DNA of 64,000 bases, from the NCBI GenBank assembly GCA_001464335.1, contig LNEV01000018.1:186001-250000 (forward strand). Reading direction: 5' to 3'. Under the pieces are notes generated by a model, which worked only from the letters and a program-made list of their open reading frames with translations, searched no databases and had not been told where the DNA came from. Below are positions 8,425 through 16,132 of this stretch, in pieces; the first letter of the stretch is position 1, and the number at the start of each line of letters is the position of its first letter. The position numbers and the translations under genes were made by a program. Origin of the DNA: Rhizobiales bacterium Ga0077545. Lineage in GTDB: Bacteria > Pseudomonadota > Alphaproteobacteria > Rhizobiales > Methylopilaceae.

Positions 8425-8784
8425 TCAGCGGGGCGGGCGGGAAAGGGCCGTGTCGGGCATGGTGTCCGCACCGCCCTTCGGAAGCTTTTCGGCGATCCCG
8501 TAAAGCCGCTCGCGCCGATCCATCTCCGCCCAGACCTCCTGGGGAGTGACGTTCGAGCCGGCCCAGAGCACAGCGAGATTGTAGATCAGATCCGCGCTTT
8601 CACGGATCAGGGCCTCGCGGTTGCCGGCAACCGCGTCGAGCGACACCTCGACCGCTTCTTCCGCCACCTTCTTGGCCATTTTGCCCATGCCCTCGCGCAG
8701 CAATTTGGCCGTGCGTGAGTTCTCGGAGCCGGAATCCCGTGCTTCGAGGACAGACGAGTAAAGGCGGTGGATCGAATCAGTCAT
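8425..8784 (-). CDS. hisE: Phosphoribosyl-ATP pyrophosphatase
   Basis: A 119-residue HisE that hydrolyses phosphoribosyl-ATP to phosphoribosyl-AMP, the second step of histidine synthesis, in the cytoplasm. The MazG-like all-alpha catalytic motifs are present: KKVAEEAVEV (about residues 38-47, acidic metal ligands) and ESADLIYNLAVLW (about 62-74). The length is normal for the family. In many alphaproteobacteria hisE closes a hisBHAFE operon; here no other his gene is within the window on either side, so it is detached. The start is ATG 8784. Confidence 0.92.
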   Translation of the reverse strand: MTDSIHRLYSSVLEARDSGSENSRTAKLLREGMGKMAKKVAEEAVEVSLDAVAGNREALIRESADLIYNLAVLWAGSNVTPQEVWAEMDRRERLYGIAEKLPKGGADTMPDTALSRPPR

Positions 8785-8927
8785 CGTATCTTTGCATTAT
8801 GCACCAAAGTCGATGTCATTCATAAGACTTGTCTAGTAAACTCGACAACTAATTAACGATTAAGCATGCCGCTTGGCCTCGGATTGTGGTCTGGCTCGCG
8901 AAAGTCGAACGGATTGGATATGGTATG

Positions 8928-8954
8928 CTGCGCAAGCCCGTCCGGCTTGCGCAG
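8928..8954 (+). promoter_or_regulatory. Perfect hairpin in the leader of the CNNM/CorC-type gene
   Basis: CTGCGCAAGCC-CGTCC-GGCTTGCGCAG forms an 11-base-pair perfect stem with a five-base loop, ending 21 bases before the ATG at 8976. There is no T-tract, so it does not look like a terminator. It could stabilise the mRNA or form part of a leader control element. The function is inferred only from position. Confidence 0.5.
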
Positions 8955-8975
8955 TCGGTAACCCACTAGGAACCC

Positions 8976-10280
8976 ATGCCAATCTTTGAAAGCGCGATCG
9001 TTCTGGCGCTTATTCTCCTGAACGGTTTTTTTGCGATGTCCGAACTTGCCGTCGTGTCCGCCCGGCCGGCGCGCCTTCAGTCTCTTGCGAAGCACGGCAA
9101 CGTCAAAGCGGCTCGCGCCCTCAAACTGGCTGAAGATCCCGGCCGTTTTCTGTCTGCCGTGCAGATCGGCATCACACTGATCGGCATCCTGACCGGCGCC
9201 TATGGCGGGGCCACGATTGCGGAAGGCCTCGGGGAACAACTCGACGCCATTCCGGCCATCGCGCCCTATGGCGACGTTGTCGCTGTCGCTCTCGTTGTCC
9301 TCATCATCACTTATCTGTCGCTGATCTTCGGCGAACTCGTGCCCAAGCGCATCGCGCTCGCGGCCCCCGAGCGCATCGCCATGATGGTCTCCGGGCCTCT
9401 GGTCCTCGTTGCTCTCATCGGCAAGCCGATCGTCGCGGTGCTCAACGTGTCCAGCAGTCTCGTGCTGAAAATGCTCGGCATCCGCGAGACCGACAAGGAC
9501 ACGGTAACGGAAGAAGAAGTGCGCACCGTCATTGCGGAGGGCACGGCTTCGGGCTCGATCGATCCGGTCGAGCACAAGATGCTCGAAGGTGTGCTGCGCC
9601 TCGCCGACCGCCCTGTGCGCGCGATCATGGTGCCCCGTCCCGACATCGTCTGGATCGACATCGACGACAGCGAGGAGCAGATCCGCACCGATCTGGTGTC
9701 GAATTCGGCCTCGCGCGTCATCGTCGCCAAGGGTGGCAACCTGGACGAACCGATCGGCGTCATCCGCAAGAAGGATCTTCTCGCCAAGCTGCTGCGCGGC
9801 GAGCCGCTCGATCTGCCGGGCTCTGTCATCCAGCCGCTCTACGTCCCCGAGGGCGTGTCGGTTCTGAATCTCCTCAACATGTTCAAGACCCAGAGCGCCC
9901 ACATCGCGCTGGTCGTCGATGAGTTCGGTGCGGTCGAAGGCCTGGTCACCCCGACGGACGTGCTTGAAGCCATTGCGGGCGATCTCGCCACGGGGCACGT
10001 CGATGCGGAACGGGAAATCGTGCCGCGGGACGACGGCTCCTACCTCGTCGACGGTGCGACATCGCTCGACGATCTGGAGCATGTGCTCGGCGTCAAGGCG
10101 GGGGACGACGACTTCCACACCGTCGCGGGCCTGGTCCTTGACCGGCTGGGCCGCATTCCCGCGACCGGCGAGCGCGTGCGCATCGCGAACTGGGAGGTCG
10201 AGGTCGTGGACATGGATGGCCGCCGCATCGACAAGCTTCTGTTCACGCCGTTCCAGGGCCCACCGGCGGACAGCCTCTGA
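8976..10280 (+). CDS. CNNM/CorC-type transporter-associated protein (DUF21-CBS-CorC_HlyC)
   Basis: A 434-residue protein often annotated as hemolysin-family protein. The domains in order are an N-terminal DUF21 (CNNM) membrane domain of about three or four helices (residues 5-170, with NGFFAMSELAVVSARPARL), a CBS pair (about 210-335, with PRPDIVWID and VVDEFGAVEGLVT) and a C-terminal CorC_HlyC domain (about 345-430). Related proteins take part in magnesium/cobalt efflux; the hemolysin name is historical. An AGGAA box precedes the ATG at 8976, and a strong hairpin precedes that. Ion specificity is not shown by the sequence. Confidence 0.87.
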   Translation: MPIFESAIVLALILLNGFFAMSELAVVSARPARLQSLAKHGNVKAARALKLAEDPGRFLSAVQIGITLIGILTGAYGGATIAEGLGEQLDAIPAIAPYGDVVAVALVVLIITYLSLIFGELVPKRIALAAPERIAMMVSGPLVLVALIGKPIVAVLNVSSSLVLKMLGIRETDKDTVTEEEVRTVIAEGTASGSIDPVEHKMLEGVLRLADRPVRAIMVPRPDIVWIDIDDSEEQIRTDLVSNSASRVIVAKGGNLDEPIGVIRKKDLLAKLLRGEPLDLPGSVIQPLYVPEGVSVLNLLNMFKTQSAHIALVVDEFGAVEGLVTPTDVLEAIAGDLATGHVDAEREIVPRDDGSYLVDGATSLDDLEHVLGVKAGDDDFHTVAGLVLDRLGRIPATGERVRIANWEVEVVDMDGRRIDKLLFTPFQGPPADSL

Positions 10281-10413
10281 GGAACTTGCTCGTCGTTTGG
10301 GCATTTGCTGAAAGCATGAACAGCAATTGCCGCGCGAAACCGCTTGTGCCCAAAAATGTGCCGCTTAAGCTGTATCCCATGACAGAGCGAAGCGGTCGGG
10401 GCCGCGCGGCCTC

Positions 10414-11835
10414 ATGAGCGGGCATTTTGACGAGATGGGCGGCCGGAACGGGGCGCCTTGCCGAAATGCCTACGAGATCTTCAAACACTGGCTGAAAACG
10501 GCGCCGCCCGCGCTTCTGGAGGGACGGCGCGAAGAGGCCGAACTCCTGTTCCGCAAGGTCGGAATCACGTTCGCAGTGTATGGCGATGACGAAGGTGAGG
10601 AGCGGCTCATCCCCTTCGACATCGTTCCGCGCATCATCACCGGTCTGGAATGGACGCGGCTTTCGCGTGGGCTCGAGCAGCGCGTCAAAGCGCTGAACCT
10701 GTTTCTCAAGGACATCTACGGGCCCCGCGAAATCCTGAAGGCCGGAATCGTGCCGCAGGATCTCGTTTTCCAGAATCCCTATTACCGGCCGCAGATGAAC
10801 AATGTGGTGCCGCCGGGCGGCATCTATGTGCAGGTTGCGGGCGTCGACATTGTCCGCACGGACGATCAGGACTTCTACGTTCTCGAAGACAATCTGCGCA
10901 CGCCATCGGGGGTGTCGTACATGCTCGAGGGCCGCGAGATCATGATGCGACTGTTCCCCGATCTCGTCGCGCAGCAGCGCATCCGGCCGATCGAAAGCTA
11001 CCCGAACGAGCTTCTGGCCACGCTGAAAAGCATGGCTCCCGAAGGCGCGCCGGCAGAACCCGTCGTCGCCATCCTGACGCCCGGTCAGTACAACAGCGCC
11101 TATTACGAGCACTCGTTTCTGGCAGACCGCCTCGGCGTCTACCTCGTCGAAGGGCGCGATCTCTTCGTGCGTGATGACATGGTCTATATGCGCACGACAC
11201 AGGGCCCTCAGCGCGTCCATGTCATCTACAGCCGCATCGACGACGATTTCCTCGACCCGCTCGCTCTGCGTCCCGATTCCGCGCTTGGTTCTCCGGGGCT
11301 CATCTCGGCCTATCGGGCGGGAAATGTCACGATCTGCAATTCGCCGGGAACGGGCGTCGCCGACGACAAGGCGATCTATTCCTACGTGCCCGAGATCGTG
11401 AAATTCTATCTGGGTGAAGAGCCGCTGCTGAAGAATGTCCCGACATGGCGCTGCCGTGAGGACGAGGGGCTTTCCTACGTTCTCGATCATCTCCACGAAC
11501 TCGTGGTGAAAGAAGTCCATGGCTCGGGCGGTTACGGCATGCTCGTCGGTCCGCACGCCACGAAAGAGATGCGCGAGGAATTCCGCCAGCGCATCATCGC
11601 AAATCCCGCCAATTACATCGCGCAGCCGACACTGTCGCTCTCTACATGCCCTGTCCTTTCCAACGGCGGCCTTGAGCCGCGCCATGTCGATCTTCGGCCC
11701 TTTGTCCTGACGGGCCGTGACGGCGTGCGCATCGTTCCCGGAGGGCTGACGCGTGTGGCTCTCAAGGAGGGCTCGCTCGTCGTGAACTCCTCGCAGGGCG
11801 GCGGCACCAAGGACACATGGGTCTTAAGTGAGTAA
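10414..11835 (+). CDS. Circularly permuted ATP-grasp protein of the Anbu locus (COG2308 type)
   Basis: A 473-residue ATP-grasp ligase of the circularly permuted DUF404/DUF407 class. Nucleotide- and metal-binding elements include VLEDNLRTPSGVSYMLE (about residues 154-170), VVKEVHGSGGYGMLVG (about 365-380), and the C-terminal GGLTRVAL and NSSQGGGTKDTW. Such enzymes form amide bonds using ATP; the substrate of this group is unknown. It is followed after six bases by the alpha-E gene, then a transglutaminase-like gene and Anbu. That gene set is known to travel together, and a peptide-tagging or peptide-synthesis role has been proposed in the literature for related ligases. Confidence 0.9.
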   Translation: MSGHFDEMGGRNGAPCRNAYEIFKHWLKTAPPALLEGRREEAELLFRKVGITFAVYGDDEGEERLIPFDIVPRIITGLEWTRLSRGLEQRVKALNLFLKDIYGPREILKAGIVPQDLVFQNPYYRPQMNNVVPPGGIYVQVAGVDIVRTDDQDFYVLEDNLRTPSGVSYMLEGREIMMRLFPDLVAQQRIRPIESYPNELLATLKSMAPEGAPAEPVVAILTPGQYNSAYYEHSFLADRLGVYLVEGRDLFVRDDMVYMRTTQGPQRVHVIYSRIDDDFLDPLALRPDSALGSPGLISAYRAGNVTICNSPGTGVADDKAIYSYVPEIVKFYLGEEPLLKNVPTWRCREDEGLSYVLDHLHELVVKEVHGSGGYGMLVGPHATKEMREEFRQRIIANPANYIAQPTLSLSTCPVLSNGGLEPRHVDLRPFVLTGRDGVRIVPGGLTRVALKEGSLVVNSSQGGGTKDTWVLSE

Positions 11836-11841
11836 ATCCTT

Positions 11842-12786
11842 TTGCTAAGCCGCGACGCCGACAGTCTGTACTGGCTCTCCCGCTATGTCGAACGTGCCGA
11901 GAACATCGCGCGCATCCTCGACGTCGCCTACCGTCTCGCGTCCATGCCGGCCTCCTACGGGGAGAGCAACGGCAACGAATGGGAATCGGCGCTTGCAACC
12001 GCGTACGCGCTCGATCAGTTCAACGAGGTTTACAGCGAGGCGACGCCGGAAAACGTCATCGAGTTTCTCGTTCACTCCGAGGCCAATCCCGTCTCGATCC
12101 GCAAATGCTTCGAACTTGCGCGCCAGAACGCCCGTGCCGTGCGCGGTTCGCTGACATCGGAAATGTGGGAATCGATCAACGGCGCCTGGCTCGACATGCG
12201 GCGCTTCCGCGCGAGGGATTTCTCGCGCGATGAGCTGCCGCATTTCCTGAGCTGGGTGAAGGAAGCCTCGCTGCGCGTGGACGGGTCCGCCATGCGCACC
12301 ATGCTGCGGAGCGACGCCTATTGGTTCACGCGTCTCGGCGTCTACATCGAGCGTGCGGACAACACGGCGCGCGTTCTCGACGTCAAATATCACGTTCTTC
12401 TGCCCCGCGATGCGGAGGTCGGCGGCGGCATAGATTACTATCAATGGGCGGCGATCCTGCGCTCGGTCTCGGCCCTCGTTTCCTATCAATGGGTCTATCA
12501 CGAGAACCTCAAGCCTTGGCTCGTCGCCGATCTTCTGATCCTCAAGCAGGAAATGCCACGCTCGCTGACCGCGTGTTACGCCGAGCTGACGCGCCGCCTC
12601 GACGAAATCTCGCACCTTTACGGACGCGCGGGGCCGACGCAGCGCCTCGCCCGCCAGACCTATGCAAAGCTGGCCAACGGCCGCATCGAGGACATATTCC
12701 AGAACGGCCTGCATGAATTCCTTCAGGATTTCATCGCCGACAACAACAGGCTTGGCGCGGCCATCACAGACCAGTATCTGGTCTGA
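11842..12786 (+). CDS. Alpha-E domain protein of the Anbu locus (DUF403, COG2307 type)
   Basis: A 314-residue, almost entirely alpha-helical protein. The family-typical start SRDADSLYWLSRYVERAENIARILDV is spread over residues 3-28, and a second repeat of the same pattern, SDAYWFTRLGVYIERADNTARVLDVKY, lies near 155-181, suggesting internal duplication. The start is TTG 11842, six bases after the ATP-grasp stop. The alpha-E domain accompanies ATP-grasp amidoligases and is thought to help them, but no catalytic residue set is established. It belongs to the Anbu operon. Confidence 0.88.
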   Translation: MLSRDADSLYWLSRYVERAENIARILDVAYRLASMPASYGESNGNEWESALATAYALDQFNEVYSEATPENVIEFLVHSEANPVSIRKCFELARQNARAVRGSLTSEMWESINGAWLDMRRFRARDFSRDELPHFLSWVKEASLRVDGSAMRTMLRSDAYWFTRLGVYIERADNTARVLDVKYHVLLPRDAEVGGGIDYYQWAAILRSVSALVSYQWVYHENLKPWLVADLLILKQEMPRSLTACYAELTRRLDEISHLYGRAGPTQRLARQTYAKLANGRIEDIFQNGLHEFLQDFIADNNRLGAAITDQYLV

Positions 12787-12790
12787 AGAC

Positions 12791-13609
12791 ATGCGCATCC
12801 GGATCCACCACGACACGGTCTACCGCTACGACACGCCGATAAAATCGGCGATCCAGATTCTGCGCCTGACGCCCCGCAACCACGAAGGCCAGTTCGTGGC
12901 ACGCTGGAAGGTCGATATCGACGGCGAGGCGCGAATCGTGCGCGGCGAAGACTGGTACGGCAACGTCACCCACAGTTTGAATGTCGACGGGCCCGTGACC
13001 GAAATCGGAATTCGTGTCTCGGGCGAGGTCGAGACCGAGGATCAGGCGGGCGTGGTGCGCGGCACCGTCGAGCGTTTTCCGCCGGCCCTGTTTCTCCGCC
13101 AGACAAAGCTGACGACGCCCGATGCCGCGCTCGCAGATTTCGCCGCGTCGGCCGCGGCCGGGCCGACGGAAGTTCTCGGCAAGCTGCACGCGCTGATGAA
13201 CGGCATCTACGATCTCGTGAAGTTCGACACGAACGCAACCGATGTCGTGACGACGGCGGTCGAAGCATTTCATACCGGCCACGGCGTGTGTCAGGATTTC
13301 TCGCACATCTTCTGCGCGGCCGCGCGTTCCGTCGGCATTCCATGCCGCTACGTTTCGGGCTATCTGATGCGTACGGATCGCAGCGATCAGGATGCGGCGC
13401 ATGCCTGGGTCGAAGCCCATGTGCCGGGCCTCGGATGGGTGTCGTTCGATGCCGCAAACGCCATCTGTGCAACCGATCTTTACGTGCGGATCGCGATCGG
13501 TCTCGATTATCTGGAAGCCGCGCCCGTGCGCGGTTCCTATTACGGCATGTCGTCGGAAAAACTTGACGTCAAACTGACGGTCGACGGGGCGCGGCAGGTC
13601 CAGTCCTGA
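12791..13609 (+). CDS. Transglutaminase-like cysteine protease/amidase of the Anbu locus
   Basis: A 272-residue protein with an N-terminal beta-rich domain (about residues 1-95, starting MRIRIHHDTVYRYDTPIK) and a papain-like transglutaminase core. The catalytic triad is visible: Cys167 in GHGVCQDFSH, His204 in AHAWVEA and Asp220 in SFDAANA. Such bacterial proteins usually cleave or transfer amide bonds rather than cross-link proteins. The ATG at 12791 is four bases after the alpha-E stop. With a ligase upstream and the Anbu protease downstream, a cycle of making and breaking amide bonds is a reasonable inference. Confidence 0.9.
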   Translation: MRIRIHHDTVYRYDTPIKSAIQILRLTPRNHEGQFVARWKVDIDGEARIVRGEDWYGNVTHSLNVDGPVTEIGIRVSGEVETEDQAGVVRGTVERFPPALFLRQTKLTTPDAALADFAASAAAGPTEVLGKLHALMNGIYDLVKFDTNATDVVTTAVEAFHTGHGVCQDFSHIFCAAARSVGIPCRYVSGYLMRTDRSDQDAAHAWVEAHVPGLGWVSFDAANAICATDLYVRIAIGLDYLEAAPVRGSYYGMSSEKLDVKLTVDGARQVQS

Positions 13610-13662
13610 CAAGCGAAAGCTTGAATAACAAGGCCGAAGAAGACGCCGATAGGGAGTTTGAA

Positions 13663-14409
13663 ATGACGTATTGCGTTGGCATTCTCGTCGAGGACGGGCT
13701 TGTCATGATCGGGGATACCCGCACGAATGCGGGCATCGACAACATCGCGACCTTCCGCAAGCTGCACAAATTCGAGGTGCCGGGCGAGCGCGTCATCGGT
13801 CTTGCGACATCGGGAAACCTGTCGATCAGCCAGTCCGTCCTGTCGCTCCTGCACGAAGGTCTGCTGAACCCGGATACCGGACAGGTCGAGACGCTGCTGA
13901 ACGTTCACAGCATGACGGCGGCCGCCCATCTCATCGGCCGCGCGATCCGCAAGGTCTACGAAATCGACGGCCCGGCGCTCGAAGAGCATGGCCTCACCTT
14001 CGACATGAAAGTTCTGCTCGGCGGGCAGATCGGGGATGCGCCGCTGCGCCTGTTCCATATGTACTCCGAAGGCAACGCCATCGAGGCGACGCCCGACACG
14101 CCCTATCTGCAGATCGGCGAGCCGAAATACGGAAAGCCCATCCTCGACCGCGCGATTTCCTACGATGTGGAGGTGCGCGACGCGCTGAAGATCGGCCTGA
14201 TCTCGATGGATTCGACCCTGCAGTCCAATCTCTCGGTGGGCCTGCCGGTGGACGTTTTGGTGATCCGCCGGGACGAGCTCGGGGCTGCCGTGTTCCATCG
14301 CATCGACGCCAATGACGATTATTTCCGCGATCTGCGCGAGCGCTGGTCGAAGGCACTGCGGGCCGCGCATCTGTCGATCCCGAACCCGCCATACGGGGAG
14401 GTGCTGTAA
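13663..14409 (+). CDS. Anbu, proteasome-like peptidase (COG3484)
   Basis: A 248-residue Ntn-hydrolase of the Anbu (ancestral beta subunit) group, related to HslV and 20S beta subunits. After removal of Met the protein would begin with Thr (TYCVGI). Counting from that Thr, Asp17 lies in GDTRTNAG and Lys32 in FRKLHKF, matching the Thr/Asp/Lys set of proteasomal subunits. I chose ATG 13663 because AGGGAG lies at 13651-13656 and because an upstream start at TTG 13621 would bury the catalytic Thr. The family forms self-compartmentalised assemblies of uncertain function. No partner ATPase is encoded nearby. Confidence 0.92.
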   Translation: MTYCVGILVEDGLVMIGDTRTNAGIDNIATFRKLHKFEVPGERVIGLATSGNLSISQSVLSLLHEGLLNPDTGQVETLLNVHSMTAAAHLIGRAIRKVYEIDGPALEEHGLTFDMKVLLGGQIGDAPLRLFHMYSEGNAIEATPDTPYLQIGEPKYGKPILDRAISYDVEVRDALKIGLISMDSTLQSNLSVGLPVDVLVIRRDELGAAVFHRIDANDDYFRDLRERWSKALRAAHLSIPNPPYGEVL

Positions 14410-14439
14410 GGCATGGCCCCGCGCCTGTTGCCCTGAGCC

Positions 14440-14733
14440 ATGCGGCGCGAAGAACTGGAGCGCGCGCTTCGCCACATCGCGCCGCGCATTCCCGATCACG
14501 AGTTTGCGTCGGTGGTCGATCATGCGCTCGCAAGTCCCGGGTTGCGTGGCGGGATGCCGGAGACCGCGCTCTGGCTGTCCATGACGGCCTATATCCGCCA
14601 CGTCTTCACCGATTACGATGCCCTTCTCGATGACAGCTACGACGTTGATTCCGCTCGCCATTTCGTGCTCGATGAGACGAACGAAAAACTCGCCGAATGG
14701 GGTGTGAAGCGCCGGGTCTCCGACAAGGATTAG
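14440..14733 (+). CDS. DUF2293 domain protein
   Basis: A 97-residue small protein starting at ATG 14440, 30 bases after the Anbu stop. It has the DUF2293 signature: an amide-like helical start, a block reading AYIRHVFTDYDALLDDSYD (about residues 48-66) and the later SARHF...AEW. The domain occurs in small bacterial proteins of unknown function. Spacing and orientation suggest it is the last gene of the Anbu operon, but it is not a usual member of that set, so co-function is open. Confidence 0.75.
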   Translation: MRREELERALRHIAPRIPDHEFASVVDHALASPGLRGGMPETALWLSMTAYIRHVFTDYDALLDDSYDVDSARHFVLDETNEKLAEWGVKRRVSDKD

Positions 14734-14802
14734 CCGAAAGACCCGCACCCCCGGCTTGTTTGGCCTGCCGAAAAGCAGCATGCTTTCAGGATCAAAGAGG
14801 CC

Positions 14803-16131
14803 ATGATGAGCACCGCTGCAAACACTCTCGACCTGTCGAATTACTGGATGCCGTTCACCGCGAACCGGCAGTTCAAATCACAGCCCCGCATTCTCGTTGC
14901 CGCCGAGGGCGTGCATTACACGCGCGATGACGGCGCAAGGTTGCTCGACAGCTCCGCCGGTCTGTGGTGCGTCAATGCAGGGCACGGGCGCGCGGAAATC
15001 GCGGAGGCGGTGCATCGCCAGCTTCTCACGCTCGATTATTCACCGGCCTTCCAGATGGGCCAGCCGGGCGCGTTCGACTTTGCCGCGCGTGTGGCTCGGC
15101 TCGCGCCGGAAGGTCTCGACCGCGTGTTCTTCACCAATTCAGGTTCGGAATCGGTCGACACCGCGCTGAAGATCGCGCTCGCCTATCACAAGGCGCGCGG
15201 CGAAGGCGGGCGCTTTCGCATCATCGGGCGCGAGAAGGGCTATAACGGCGTCGGCTTCGGCGGCATTTCGGTCGGCGGCCTCGTCGCCAACCGGCGTCAG
15301 TTCGCGGGCCAGCTTCTGCCCTCGGTCGATCATCTGCCGCACACCTTCGATCTCGCGAAGAACGCGTTTTCGCGCGGCCAGCCGGAACATGGTGCCGAGA
15401 AGGCCGATGTCCTTGAAGGCCTGATCGCGCTGCACGGTGCCGATTCCATTGCCGCCGTGATCGTCGAGCCGGTGGCGGGGTCGGCGGGCGTGCTGCCGCC
15501 GCCCAAGGGTTATCTCGAAAAGCTGCGGGAGATCACCGCGAAGAACGGCATCCTGCTCATCTTCGACGAAGTCATTACAGGCTTCGGCCGCCTTGGCGCG
15601 CCGTTCGCCGCCCACCGTTTCGGCGTCACGCCGGACATCATCACCTGCGCCAAGGGCATCACCAACGGCGCGCTGCCGATGGGCGCCGTCATCGTCGATC
15701 GCAAGGTGCACGATGCGCTGATGGCCGGCCCGGACAATGTCATCGAACTTTTCCACGGCTACACCTATTCCGGACATCCGACCGCGTGCGCGGCGGGCAT
15801 GGCGACACTCGACATCTACGAGCGCGAAGGCCTGCTGACACGCGTCAAGGAGATCGAGAAGCATTTCGAGGATGCGCTGCATTCGCTGAAAGGCAAGCCG
15901 CACATCATCGACATCCGCAATATCGGCCTGATGGGCGCCATCGAGCTGAAGCCACGCGAGGACGGGCCAGGCAAGCGTGGTTACGACCTTCTGGTCGACT
16001 GTTTCAATTCTGGCCTTCTCATCCGCGTTTCCGGCGACATCGTCGCAATTTCGCCGCCGCTCATCATTGAGCCCGCGCAGATCGACGAGATCGTCGAAAA
16101 GCTCGGCGCGGCTCTCGACAGGTTGAAGTGA
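14803..16131 (+). CDS. Omega-amino acid (beta-alanine):pyruvate aminotransferase
   Basis: A 442-residue class III PLP aminotransferase. It transfers the amino group of beta-alanine or similar omega-amino acids to pyruvate, giving malonate semialdehyde and alanine. Features: NYWMPFTANRQFK near residue 13, typical of the omega-APT group; TNSGSESVDTALK near 110; the FDEV motif near 251; and the Schiff-base Lys284 in CAKGITNG. The gene ends one base before the semialdehyde dehydrogenase gene, which accepts the expected product. An AGAGG box precedes ATG 14803. Confidence 0.92.
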   Translation: MMSTAANTLDLSNYWMPFTANRQFKSQPRILVAAEGVHYTRDDGARLLDSSAGLWCVNAGHGRAEIAEAVHRQLLTLDYSPAFQMGQPGAFDFAARVARLAPEGLDRVFFTNSGSESVDTALKIALAYHKARGEGGRFRIIGREKGYNGVGFGGISVGGLVANRRQFAGQLLPSVDHLPHTFDLAKNAFSRGQPEHGAEKADVLEGLIALHGADSIAAVIVEPVAGSAGVLPPPKGYLEKLREITAKNGILLIFDEVITGFGRLGAPFAAHRFGVTPDIITCAKGITNGALPMGAVIVDRKVHDALMAGPDNVIELFHGYTYSGHPTACAAGMATLDIYEREGLLTRVKEIEKHFEDALHSLKGKPHIIDIRNIGLMGAIELKPREDGPGKRGYDLLVDCFNSGLLIRVSGDIVAISPPLIIEPAQIDEIVEKLGAALDRLK

Positions 16132-16132
16132 T

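Noticed and set aside
8853-10304. A long minus-strand open frame opposite the CNNM/CorC-type gene
   Set aside because: The plus-strand gene has clear DUF21, CBS and CorC domains; the opposite frame shows the typical biased composition of an antisense shadow.
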